Assembly (NCBI GenBank): GCA_947474995.1
Contig: CANJNJ010000035.1
Span: 1 to 39,389 of the forward strand
Source: Opitutaceae bacterium
GTDB taxonomy: Bacteria; Verrucomicrobiota; Verrucomicrobiia; Opitutales; Opitutaceae
Reading direction: 5' to 3'
Length of the DNA stretch: 39,389 nucleotides
The translations under genes and the position numbers were made by a program. Below the pieces are notes generated by a model. It made no database searches, had not been told where the DNA came from, and saw only the letters and a program-made list of their open reading frames with translations. This document shows, piece after piece, positions 15,273 through 22,875 of the stretch; positions within the stretch are counted from its first letter, which is position 1; each line of letters opens with the position of its first letter.

Positions 15273-15369
15273 TGCTTTCAGGCCGCATCTCCTCATCGCT
15301 CCCGTAAAAAACACCGCTGCATCCGTCGTCGGCTATCCGCAAAACCAATCAGAGTGCGAGATATGCGGG

Positions 15370-15606
15370 CTAGTCTTCTCCGTCGATACCAATGGCTTCC
15401 ACCGGGCAGCCTTCCAGCGCCTCCATGCACTGGGAGATTTCTTCCTCCGTCGTCGGCTGCTTTTGCACGTAGGAATAGCCACCTTCGTCGCTGCGCGTGA
15501 AGAACGAGGGCGCCGTCTCGCGACAAAGATCGCAGTCAATGCACTGCTGATCGACGTAAAATTTTCCCGCGACGTTGGGGGCCCATTTGTCTGCCTTGTT
15601 CGCCAT
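15370..15606 (-). CDS. Small [4Fe-4S] ferredoxin
   Basis: A 78-residue single-cluster ferredoxin of the Thermotoga/Pyrococcus type. Cluster ligands are C22, C25 and C28 in QQCIDCDLCRETAP plus C67 in GCPVEAIG; C60 could form the structural disulfide or be spare. The aspartate at 24 and the acidic, aromatic-containing middle (SDEGGYSYVQK) suit an electron carrier. It lies alone, divergent from the rhomboid gene, with family A and E repeats downstream providing a terminator. Its redox partner cannot be told from the window. Confidence 0.93.
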   Translation of the reverse strand: MANKADKWAPNVAGKFYVDQQCIDCDLCRETAPSFFTRSDEGGYSYVQKQPTTEEEISQCMEALEGCPVEAIGIDGED

Positions 15607-15752
15607 GAATTGGGCGAAGAAAGAGATTGAACCGGGGACCTGTCAAGCGACGTCCCCGTCCTTCACGAACGCCCCGGCTCCAAGAAATAATTCACCCGAA
15701 CATTTACGGGAGCCGGCTTGTATTTGCAGACTCCGCCGCTACCGTGGACGCG

Positions 15753-16649
15753 ATGCTTTCCGGTCGGCCTCATTTGCGCGACAACCACCAGCGGGAAACG
15801 ACCGCCGTGCTCGTGCGGCTTCTTTCAGCGCTCATCGCCGGCTTCGTCCTGCAACTGGTGCTGGAATGGAACGCGGGGACCACCGGATTTTACCAACTGG
15901 CGGGCCTCACGACGTCTGGTCTGCAGGAAGGTCGCTACTGGACGCTGCTGACCCATTCCTTCCTCCATAGCCCGCACTTCATTTTCCACGTCGTTGGCAA
16001 TGTCGTCGCGCTTTATTTTATCGGACGCGAATTGCTGCCCATCCTCGGCGCGCGTGTTTTCCTGGGAACCTACGCGGTCGCCACCGTCGTCGGCGGTTTG
16101 ACGTGGTCAGCGATCCACTGGCGGCTCGGCGGCGACATGCTGGTCGGAGCAACCCCGGCGGTCGCCGCATTCCTCATCGTGTTTGCCTGTTTCTTTCCCG
16201 ACCGGGAGTTCAATTTTCTTTTGTTCTTCGTCGTTCCGGTATCGGTCAGGCTCAAGCATGTGGCCTACGCCCTCGTCACGTTCGATTTGATCGGCCTCTT
16301 CTGCTACGAAATCCCTGGTACCGTACTTCCGCTCGGGCTCACCTTCGCCAGTTCGGCGCATCTCGGCGGCATGGCGGTCGGTTATTTTTATTTCCGTTTT
16401 AGCCGCGAGGCGAAGGGCGAATCACGCGCCCTTCGGTCGAATCGGGGAGAACCCCCAGTCAAGGTGGCACAGGCGCCAACCACATCGGCCACGGTCGCCT
16501 TTCCAACCCAGGTTCGCAGCTCGCGCGATGAGATTCGGGCGGAGGTCGACCGGATTCTCGACAAGATCAACAGTGAGGGTTTTGCCGCGCTCACCCCGGC
16601 GGAAAAACGCATCCTCGGCGAAGCCAAAGACGCCATTAGCCGCCGGTGA
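15753..16649 (+). CDS. Rhomboid-family membrane protein with C-terminal DUF6576-like tail; altered active site
   Basis: A 298-residue protein (ATG at 15753; the frame is open further upstream but without family features) with six membrane segments and the rhomboid fold signature: a WR-type loop region (GRYWTLLTHSFLHSPHFIFH), GRELLPILGARVFLGTY, and SSAHLGGMAVGYFYF with the catalytic-position His203. The usual GxSG serine motif before TM4 is replaced by GATP (VGATPAVAAF, residues 132-135), so Ser is Thr and the following Gly is Pro. The cytoplasmic tail ends in RAEVDRILDKINSEGFAALT and PAEKRILGEA, a short domain common on rhomboids of Bacteroidota and Verrucomicrobiota. It is probably a non-catalytic pseudo-rhomboid unless Thr can substitute. 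Confidence 0.85.
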   Translation: MLSGRPHLRDNHQRETTAVLVRLLSALIAGFVLQLVLEWNAGTTGFYQLAGLTTSGLQEGRYWTLLTHSFLHSPHFIFHVVGNVVALYFIGRELLPILGARVFLGTYAVATVVGGLTWSAIHWRLGGDMLVGATPAVAAFLIVFACFFPDREFNFLLFFVVPVSVRLKHVAYALVTFDLIGLFCYEIPGTVLPLGLTFASSAHLGGMAVGYFYFRFSREAKGESRALRSNRGEPPVKVAQAPTTSATVAFPTQVRSSRDEIRAEVDRILDKINSEGFAALTPAEKRILGEAKDAISRR

Positions 16650-16765
16650 ACAACTTTCTTGCTGTCAGGTGTCTCGCCCCACCTCGTTGCGACGTCCAAC
16701 TCTCGCGCCCGCGCGCAAACTGAGTCTTTTTGAACAATTATCGCCCCTCACCCTCTAAGCACCCC

Positions 16766-18973
16766 ATGATCCGCATTCCAAACATCCTCCGGCAGATCGG
16801 CGTTGGCATTTTGCTCGTCGCCACTTTGGGCACAGGTTTTGCCGCCGCCGACCGGAAGGCGTTCTCGACCTCAACCACCCTGGCCAACGAGGCCAGCACC
16901 CTGGTCAAGCTGCTGGAACAGGCCCACTACAACCATGATGCGGTCCGCAGCGCTGATTATGCCCAGGTCGTTCCCGATTTCATGGAAGATCTCGATGGCC
17001 AGCGGCTGTTCTTCCTCGGGACGGACAAAGCCAAGTTCGAGGAGGAGCACGGCAAGAACGTGTATTACAACACCGCGTTTCTCGGCAACATCAACGCGGC
17101 CTACGAAATCTTCTATGTCTACCAGACGCGCGTGGAAAATCGCGTCACGTGGATTCAGGAAGAGTTGACGAAGGAAATTGATCTGACGGCCAACGAAACG
17201 TACCGCGCAGATCGCTCCAAGTCGGCCTGGCCGACCAACCTCGAGGAAGCCAACGACCTCTGGCGCCGGCGGCTCAAATATGAGCTCGTCAGCGAAATCC
17301 TGAATAAAAAGACGCCCGAGGAGGCCAGGACCAACGTGCGCAAGCGCTATGAGCGTTTACTCAAGAATACCGGCGAAATGGAGGGCAACGACCTGGCCGA
17401 ACTCTATCTTTCAACCATCGCCCGCCTCTACGACCCCCACTCCACCTATTTTTCCGCCACGACCTACGAGGACTTCGGGATTCAGATGAAGTTGCAGCTC
17501 GTGGGAATTGGCGCGCTGCTCGGGGTCGACGACGACGTTTGTATCGTAAAGGAAATCGTCCCCGGTGGTCCCGCTGATATTGGACGCGAACTGAAGCCGA
17601 ATGACAAAATCATCTCGGTCGGCCAGGCCGGAGCCGAGCCGGTGGAAATCATCGGCATGAAGCTGCGGAAGATCGTCGATATGATCCGCGGCCAAAAAGG
17701 CTCGCCCGTCCATCTGCTGGTGCAGCCCGCCGATTCCGCCAATACGTCGGTCCGCCGCGAGGTGATCATCACGCGCGATGTTGTTAAGCTGAACTCCGCC
17801 CGCGCCCGGGCCGCCGTGTTTCAGCTTCCCGGGCCGGACGACAAACTCCAACCCATCGGGGTGATTACCCTGCCGGCCTTCTACGGTCCCGCGGACGACG
17901 GCGATACGGACACAGAAAAAACGACGGCGTCAAAAGACGTGGCCCGGCTCATCGAGGAACTTAAGCAGGAAAACGTCCAAGGGATGGTCCTCGACCTGCG
18001 GCGCAACGGCGGCGGCTACCTCACCGAGGCCATTGAACTGGCCGGGTTGTTCATCCGACAGGGACCGGTGGTGCAGGTGAAAAATTACAACGGGGAAATC
18101 CAGGTCGACAGCGACACGAATTCCAAGATCGCCTACGCGGGGCCCCTCGCCGTGCTGGTGGATCGCTTCAGCGCCTCGGCTTCGGAAATTGTCGCAGGGG
18201 CCCTGCAAAATTATGGCCGCGGGATTATCATCGGTGACAGCTCGACGCACGGCAAGGGCTCGGTGCAGCAAGTCGTCGAGATGAAACAGCTCTCCCGCGC
18301 GCTGGCGTTGTCGCCGCAGAAAACCGGCGCAGCCAAGTTCACGATCCAAAAATATTACTTACCCAGTGGCGCGTCCACGCAACTCAAGGGCGTGATACCG
18401 GATATCATCCTCCCGTCGATCGACGATTATATCCCGAACATCGGCGAGGCCGATCTTCCGCACGCTTTGGTTTGGGATCAAATCAAGACCAGCTTTTTCG
18501 ACGGCGCCCCGCTCGAGCCCAAAGTCCTCGCGCCGTTGCGCCAGGCCAGCCTCGAGCGGCAGGGCAAGTTCGAGGAGTTCACTTACCTCAAGAAGAACGT
18601 CGACTGGTTCAAAACCCGCCAGGAACAAAAACTCATCTCCGTCAATCTGGAGCAGCGCCAAAAACAGAAGGCGGAGGACGACGCGTTTCGGAAAGAAATG
18701 AAAGCCGAGAAGGAACTCATCGCCAAATCCGACTTTGCCTTCAAGCCGTACTACCTTGGCCCGCCGCCGGCACCCAAGATCAAGGCCCCGAAGAAAGATG
18801 CCGACGACGATGATCTTGGATTTGATCCCGACGAGAACGAGACCTACGTCAAAGCCGACGTTCACCTGCGCGAAACACTTCGCGTGGTGAGTGACGCCAT
18901 TGGCTTGGGCCGCCATCGCGAGCAATGGGCCAGCAATCGGCCGCCGCTCACGGCCACGGCCGCTGGCGGATAA
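16766..18973 (+). CDS. prc: Tail-specific (C-terminal processing) protease, S41 family
   Basis: A 735-residue periplasmic Prc/Tsp protease. It has a signal peptide (IGVGILLVATLGTGFAAA), the N-terminal Tsp domain (residues 40-220, including the YAQVVPDFMEDLDGQRLFFL stretch), a PDZ domain (about 230-330; VDDDVCIVKEIVPGGPADIG, LKPNDKIISVGQ), the S41 core with the Ser-Lys dyad in DRFSASASEIVAGALQNYG (Ser about 470) and STHGKGSVQ (Lys about 495), and a C-terminal DUF3340-like region rich in charged residues. It trims C-termini of periplasmic and outer-membrane proteins. The frame is open from a TTG at 16730, but the ATG at 16766 starts the signal peptide directly. An inverted repeat at 18999-19163 with trailing Ts could act as a terminator. 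Confidence 0.94.
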   Translation: MIRIPNILRQIGVGILLVATLGTGFAAADRKAFSTSTTLANEASTLVKLLEQAHYNHDAVRSADYAQVVPDFMEDLDGQRLFFLGTDKAKFEEEHGKNVYYNTAFLGNINAAYEIFYVYQTRVENRVTWIQEELTKEIDLTANETYRADRSKSAWPTNLEEANDLWRRRLKYELVSEILNKKTPEEARTNVRKRYERLLKNTGEMEGNDLAELYLSTIARLYDPHSTYFSATTYEDFGIQMKLQLVGIGALLGVDDDVCIVKEIVPGGPADIGRELKPNDKIISVGQAGAEPVEIIGMKLRKIVDMIRGQKGSPVHLLVQPADSANTSVRREVIITRDVVKLNSARARAAVFQLPGPDDKLQPIGVITLPAFYGPADDGDTDTEKTTASKDVARLIEELKQENVQGMVLDLRRNGGGYLTEAIELAGLFIRQGPVVQVKNYNGEIQVDSDTNSKIAYAGPLAVLVDRFSASASEIVAGALQNYGRGIIIGDSSTHGKGSVQQVVEMKQLSRALALSPQKTGAAKFTIQKYYLPSGASTQLKGVIPDIILPSIDDYIPNIGEADLPHALVWDQIKTSFFDGAPLEPKVLAPLRQASLERQGKFEEFTYLKKNVDWFKTRQEQKLISVNLEQRQKQKAEDDAFRKEMKAEKELIAKSDFAFKPYYLGPPPAPKIKAPKKDADDDDLGFDPDENETYVKADVHLRETLRVVSDAIGLGRHREQWASNRPPLTATAAGG

Positions 18974-18998
18974 GCGACCGACTAAGCCGGACGCGTGC

Positions 18999-19163
18999 AG
19001 TTAAAAGTGGAGAGGTGAAAGTTGAAAGCGATGAACGCCGGTGCGAAATCGCTCTTTGGGGCTGGGTTCGAGGCAACTGATCCGTAACTCCCTATCGCGG
19101 CCTACACCGCAGTTAACTTTTTGCCCGCTCTGGCTTTCAACTATCAACCTTCAACTCTCAACT
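18999..19163. repeat. Imperfect inverted repeat, 31-base arms (family C style)
   Basis: Left arm 18999-19029 (AGTTAAAAGTGGAGAGGTGA and on) is complementary, with some 7-8 mismatches, to 19133-19163 (GCTTTCAACTATCAACCTTC and on), which is followed by GGTTTTT. The arms are built from degenerate TTGAAAG/TCAACTT words. The 560-base gap 18974-19535 has no gene and consists of three stacked repeat elements. Confidence 0.65.
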
Positions 19164-19197
19164 GGTTTTTCCGGCTAAGAGGGCGTCCAATAAGACT

Positions 19198-19326
19198 CAC
19201 TTTGCCATCCTGAGCGCCAGCGAAGATACGGAGCGAAGCGACAGTTCGAGCATCCAGTTGGAGCCTCGCTCCCCTCGACGCCCGCGCATATCCTGCTGGA
19301 TTCTTCGCTCCGCTCAAAATGCCAAA
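19198..19326. repeat. MITE-like element with GCCATCCTGAGCG termini
   Basis: TTTGCCATCCTGAGCG at 19200-19215 is matched in inverted orientation by CGCTCAAAATGCCAAA at about 19311-19326. The inner bases add GCCAGCGAAG and GGATTCTTCGCTC. This is the pattern of a widespread class of short non-coding palindromic repeats (xxCATCCTGAGCGxAGCGAAG). It carries no protein. Confidence 0.6.
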
Positions 19327-19403
19327 CCAAAGAAGCTCACGGGCAGCTTCGTGAAGCGTCCGGTTGGCTAGAGTCTGCCAGGCACTTTCGCCCAAGTTTT
19401 ACT

Positions 19404-19466
19404 GGGGCCACGACGCCCTCGCCGCGGTTTTTTATCCCCTTCACGCGGCGGGGGCGCCGCGTCCCC
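19404..19466 (+). repeat. Long palindromic repeat, family A, copy 2
   Basis: GGGGCCACGACGCCCTCGCC, then GCGGTTTTTT, then ATCCCCTTCACGCGGCGGGG and GCGCCGCGTCCCC. Left and right halves are inverted repeats of about 24 bases around the T-run. It aligns along its whole length with 33216-33279 and, inverted, with 15065-15131. Confidence 0.75.
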
Positions 19467-19535
19467 AGCCAAACAACTGTTGCCGCAGGGGTTAAAGTTC
19501 ATGACAGCCGCTAACCCTGACTTCGGCGAAACGGC

Positions 19536-20387
19536 CTATAACCGCCCGAATACAAATCGATCGCGGCCGGCCAAGTCGGTCCGCGATTCGACGTCCGCGA
19601 AGCCCGCGGCTCGCAGGGCTTCCAGCAGCCGTGGATGCTGGGAAATTCCGGTTTCCAGGGCCAGGAGACCGCCGGGAGCGAGATAGCGTGGCGCGTCGGC
19701 AATGATCGCGAGCAAGTCGGCCAAGCCCTCATTCGCCGAGGTGAGGGCGCGCGTAGGTTCAAAGCCCCGCACTTCGGGCGATGTCTGCTCCGTCTCGACC
19801 GCCGACAAATAGGGCGGGTTGGAAACAATCAGGTCAAAGGGTTCGACCGGGAGCGTGCCAAACCAATCCGACTGCACCAACCTGACCCGGTCCGCCAATG
19901 CGGTCGCAGTGGCGTTTTCCAGCGCCAGCGCGAGGGCGCCCGGGTCAACATCCGTCGCGGTCACGGACGCCTGGGGAAAGGCCTGAGCCAGCGCCAGCGC
20001 GATGACCCCGCTGCCCGTGCCGAGATCCAACGCCCGCGCCGGCAGGCGTTCACATTTCGCCACCACCAACTCGATAAGATACTCCGTCTCCGGTCGCGGA
20101 ATGAGCGCCCTCCGATCGACCTTTAGCTTCAGCCCGTGAAACTCCGCCTCACCGACGATATACTGCACCGGTTCGTGCTGCCCGCGCCGAATCACCAGCG
20201 GCCGAATCCGATCGAGCTCCGCTGCCGTCAACGGCCGTTCGAACTGCAGATAGAGCTGCATGCGCTTCAGCCCAAGAACATGGCCGATTAGCAGCTCGGC
20301 GTTCAGCCGGGGTGAATCGATTCCTTTGCGCGCCAGGAAGTCCGCCGACTTCTTGATGAGCTCGAGCACCGAGAGAATTTCAATCAT
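19536..20387 (-). CDS. prmC: Peptide chain release factor N5-glutamine methyltransferase
   Basis: A 283-residue PrmC (HemK). The N-terminal helical domain (LELIKKSADFLARKGIDSPR, then LNAELLIGHVLGLKRMQLYL) precedes a class I SAM methyltransferase domain with RALDLGTGSGVIALALAQAF (SAM-binding motif I) and the catalytic SNPPYLS near residues 187-193. It methylates the GGQ glutamine of release factors. The ATG at 20387 overlaps the end of prfA by 8 bases, so the enzyme and its substrate are co-translated, an arrangement common in bacteria. The frame remains open upstream inside prfA, but only this start gives the family N-terminus. Confidence 0.95.
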   Translation of the reverse strand: MIEILSVLELIKKSADFLARKGIDSPRLNAELLIGHVLGLKRMQLYLQFERPLTAAELDRIRPLVIRRGQHEPVQYIVGEAEFHGLKLKVDRRALIPRPETEYLIELVVAKCERLPARALDLGTGSGVIALALAQAFPQASVTATDVDPGALALALENATATALADRVRLVQSDWFGTLPVEPFDLIVSNPPYLSAVETEQTSPEVRGFEPTRALTSANEGLADLLAIIADAPRYLAPGGLLALETGISQHPRLLEALRAAGFADVESRTDLAGRDRFVFGRL

Positions 20388-21501
20388 CGGCGGTCGAATC
20401 GCGGCGAACGGGCGTGAAGTCGTGCCCCGTGAGGGCCGCGAGCTTTTCCTCGCGGTGCGCCTTCTGCAGCGCGCCAATGAACGGATCGAGTTCCCCTTCC
20501 AACACCTGCGGCAAGTTATAGAGCGTGAGTCCGATCCGATGCTCGGTCACCCGATTTTGGAGAAAATGATACGTGCGGATGCGCTCGCTGCGATCGCCCG
20601 TGCCGATCTGGCTACGACGCTCCGCTGCGTATTTGGCCCGCTCCTCCTCCTCGCGCCGCTGCAGCAGGCGGGAGCGCAGCACGGTCATGGCCCGCGCCTT
20701 GTTCTTAATCTGCGAACGCTCGTCCGCACACGAAACGATCAGGCCGGTCGGCTTGTGCAGGATTTGGACCGCGGAATCCGTCGTATTAACACCCTGCCCG
20801 CCCGGCCCGCTGGCGCGGGCCACGGTGATGTCCAAATCCTGCGGGTCGATTTGGACATCAACTTCCTCGGCCTCGGGCAGGACGGCCACGGTTGCCGTCG
20901 ACGTGTGAATGCGACCGCTCGCCTCGGTGACGGGTACGCGTTTGACGCGATGCACCCCGCTTTCGAACTTGAGCTGCTTGTAGACATCGGTGCCGGTGAT
21001 GAGAAAAATCACTTCCTTGAACCCACCGCGCTCGGACATGCTGCTGCTCATCGCTTGAATCTTCCACCCGTGCGCGTCGGCGTACCTGCCATACATCCGA
21101 TATAGATCTCCGGCAAACAGGCTCGCCTCGTCGCCGCCCGTTCCCGCGCGGATTTCCATGACCGTGTTGCGGGAGTCCGTCGGTTCGGGCGGAAGCATGG
21201 CGAGCAGAATGGCCTGGTTGAGCGCCTCCCGCTGCCGCTCGAGGGTCGGCAACTCGGCCAGCGCCAACTCGCGCATTTCCACGTCCGAAGCCGGATCGCG
21301 CCCCAACGCGGCAGCCTCGGCGATTTCCCGGGCCACGCGCTCGTGGGCGTGATAATCGGCGATGAGCTGGGCGAGTTTTTGGTGCTCGCGCGTCAGGTCG
21401 GCGGCCCGCCGCGAGTTCGAGTAGAACGACGGCTCCGCCAGCTGCGATCCGAGTTCGTCGTAGCGGCGCTGGAAAGGGGTGAGAACGGGAAGTTCGTCCA
21501 T
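20380..21501 (-). CDS. prfA: Peptide chain release factor 1
   Basis: A 373-residue RF1. The GGQ peptidyl-hydrolysis motif is in ASGPGGQGVNTTDSAVQI near residues 229-246; the stop-codon recognition PxT tripeptide appears as PVT in RVPVTEASGRIHTSTATVAV, placing it with RF1 (UAG/UAA) rather than RF2 (SPF). The N-terminal domain (FQRRYDELGSQLAEPSFYSN) is complete. The start is the ATG at 21501 (MDELPVLTPF); upstream extension is not conserved-looking. It forms an operon with prmC. Confidence 0.95.
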   Translation of the reverse strand: MDELPVLTPFQRRYDELGSQLAEPSFYSNSRRAADLTREHQKLAQLIADYHAHERVAREIAEAAALGRDPASDVEMRELALAELPTLERQREALNQAILLAMLPPEPTDSRNTVMEIRAGTGGDEASLFAGDLYRMYGRYADAHGWKIQAMSSSMSERGGFKEVIFLITGTDVYKQLKFESGVHRVKRVPVTEASGRIHTSTATVAVLPEAEEVDVQIDPQDLDITVARASGPGGQGVNTTDSAVQILHKPTGLIVSCADERSQIKNKARAMTVLRSRLLQRREEEERAKYAAERRSQIGTGDRSERIRTYHFLQNRVTEHRIGLTLYNLPQVLEGELDPFIGALQKAHREEKLAALTGHDFTPVRRDSTADD

Positions 21502-21613
21502 GAATCGGCGGGAGGCGGCGGGGCGATTTGCGAATTGCGCGGGCCGCTGGCGGCGCCAAGCTACCGCGGCAATCATTGCGCGGGTCTAATGGACCCGGCG
21601 GTATTGATCAGCA

Positions 21614-22639
21614 ATGGCTACAACACTCTTCACTCAAAACACCATCGCCCTCATCTGGGATTTCGACAAGACCTTAATCCCCGATTACATGCAGTCGCCG
21701 CTTTTTCGGCGCTATGGGGTCGACGAGGCGGGCTTTTGGGAGGAAACTAACAAGCTGGCCGAGCATTATCGGAAGCGCGGCTACCATCTTTCGGCCGAAA
21801 TCGCCTACCTGAATCATCTGTTGACCTACGTCCTCGCCGGGCCGATGGGCGGCCTGAACAACAAGATTCTTTTCGAGTGCGGCGCGGACATCAAATTTTA
21901 CCCCGGACTGCCGGCGTTTTTCGATCTCGCCAAGGGTTTCGCCCGCGAAAAGCCGAAGTACCTGGAGCATGATATTTCGATTGAGCATTACGTCGTGAGC
22001 ACGGGCATCGCGCCAATGGTGCGCGGCAGTGCGATTGCCCCACACGTGGACGGAATTTGGGCCTGTGAGTTCATCGAGAACCCCCTGCAGCCGGGATTTT
22101 TGAAGCAGAAGGAACTGGCCATCGACGCGGCTTCGGAGATCGCGCAGATCGGCATGGTCATCGACAACACGACCAAGACACGGGCGATTTTCGAAATCAA
22201 CAAGGGCACGAACAAGAACGCGGCGATCGAGGTAAATTCCAAGATGGCCGCGGAAGACCGGCGGATTCCAATTCCCAACATGATTTACATCGCCGACGGA
22301 CCGAGCGATGTGCCGAGTTTTTCCGTCGTGAAAAACGGGGGCGGCCGGGCTTACGCCGTCTACAATCCCGACAAGCAGGCCGAGTTTGAACAAAACGATC
22401 GGCTGCTTCAGTCCGGGCGGATCCATGGCTACGGTCCGGCGGATTATCGGGCCAGTTCGAGCACGGCGCAGTGGCTGCGGCTGCACATCCATCAAATCTG
22501 CGATCGAATCGTAACGGATCGCGAGGCGGCGGTGGCGACGAAAGCGTCGAAGCCGCCGCGGCATCTCAACGCCACGCCCGAGGAAGAAGCGGCCAAGCTC
22601 GCGGCCAACACACCGAAGCAGGCAAATTTTCTCGAGTAG
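21614..22639 (+). CDS. HAD-superfamily phosphatase-like protein
   Basis: A 341-residue cytosolic protein of the HAD superfamily. Motif I is IWDFDKTLIPDYM (residues 14-26, nucleophile and acid/base Asp), motif II is HYVVSTGIAP near 123-132, and motif IV is IYIADGPSDVPSFSVV near 227-242, with a Lys/Asn-rich NKGTNKNAAI segment between. The large cap is between motifs I and II. The tail (KASKPPRHLNATPEEEAAKL) is polar. It is longer than phosphoserine-phosphatase-like members; the substrate is unknown. It is transcribed away from prfA with its own promoter region. Confidence 0.82.
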   Translation: MATTLFTQNTIALIWDFDKTLIPDYMQSPLFRRYGVDEAGFWEETNKLAEHYRKRGYHLSAEIAYLNHLLTYVLAGPMGGLNNKILFECGADIKFYPGLPAFFDLAKGFAREKPKYLEHDISIEHYVVSTGIAPMVRGSAIAPHVDGIWACEFIENPLQPGFLKQKELAIDAASEIAQIGMVIDNTTKTRAIFEINKGTNKNAAIEVNSKMAAEDRRIPIPNMIYIADGPSDVPSFSVVKNGGGRAYAVYNPDKQAEFEQNDRLLQSGRIHGYGPADYRASSSTAQWLRLHIHQICDRIVTDREAAVATKASKPPRHLNATPEEEAAKLAANTPKQANFLE

Positions 22640-22675
22640 CGAGTGGCAGCAAAGTCCGACTGTGCTCCGAGGTGC

Positions 22676-22781
22676 GCCGTGCGCTCCGCGCACGGCCAAT
22701 TCGACTGAACACGGCACCTTTTCCAGTCACGAAGCACGGGAAGGCAAACAGATCGTTCAAGCCGCGCGCGGAGCGCACGGC
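22676..22781. repeat. Inverted repeat with perfect 16-base arms
   Basis: GCCGTGCGCTCCGCGC (22676-22691) is the exact reverse complement of GCGCGGAGCGCACGGC (22766-22781), separated by 74 bases. There is no T-run. It sits between two converging genes. Confidence 0.75.
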
Positions 22782-22822
22782 CCATCTTGGATGCACGACC
22801 CAATCCATTTTCGACCCACCAA

Positions 22823-22852
22823 CAAAAAGCGCCGGCCTGTCGGGCCGGCGCT
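22823..22852 (-). terminator. Terminator of the FecR gene, formed by a family B palindrome
   Basis: AGCGCCGGCC (22828-22837), loop TGTCG, GGCCGGCGCT (22843-22852): a perfect 10-bp stem. On the minus strand it is followed by TTTTTG, and it lies 24 bases past the stop of the FecR-like gene, so it works as that gene's terminator. Confidence 0.8.
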
Positions 22853-22875
22853 AGTGTTTCAATACTTCGAACTAA

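Noticed and set aside
15627-15752. Longer N-terminus for the rhomboid protein
   Set aside because: The extension is basic and polar without membrane or family character and reaches to within 20 bases of the divergent ferredoxin start; the ATG at 15753 is better.
22492-22854. Small frames on both strands in the gap after the HAD gene
   Set aside because: They are produced by the perfect 16-base inverted repeat and have no start signal or family resemblance.
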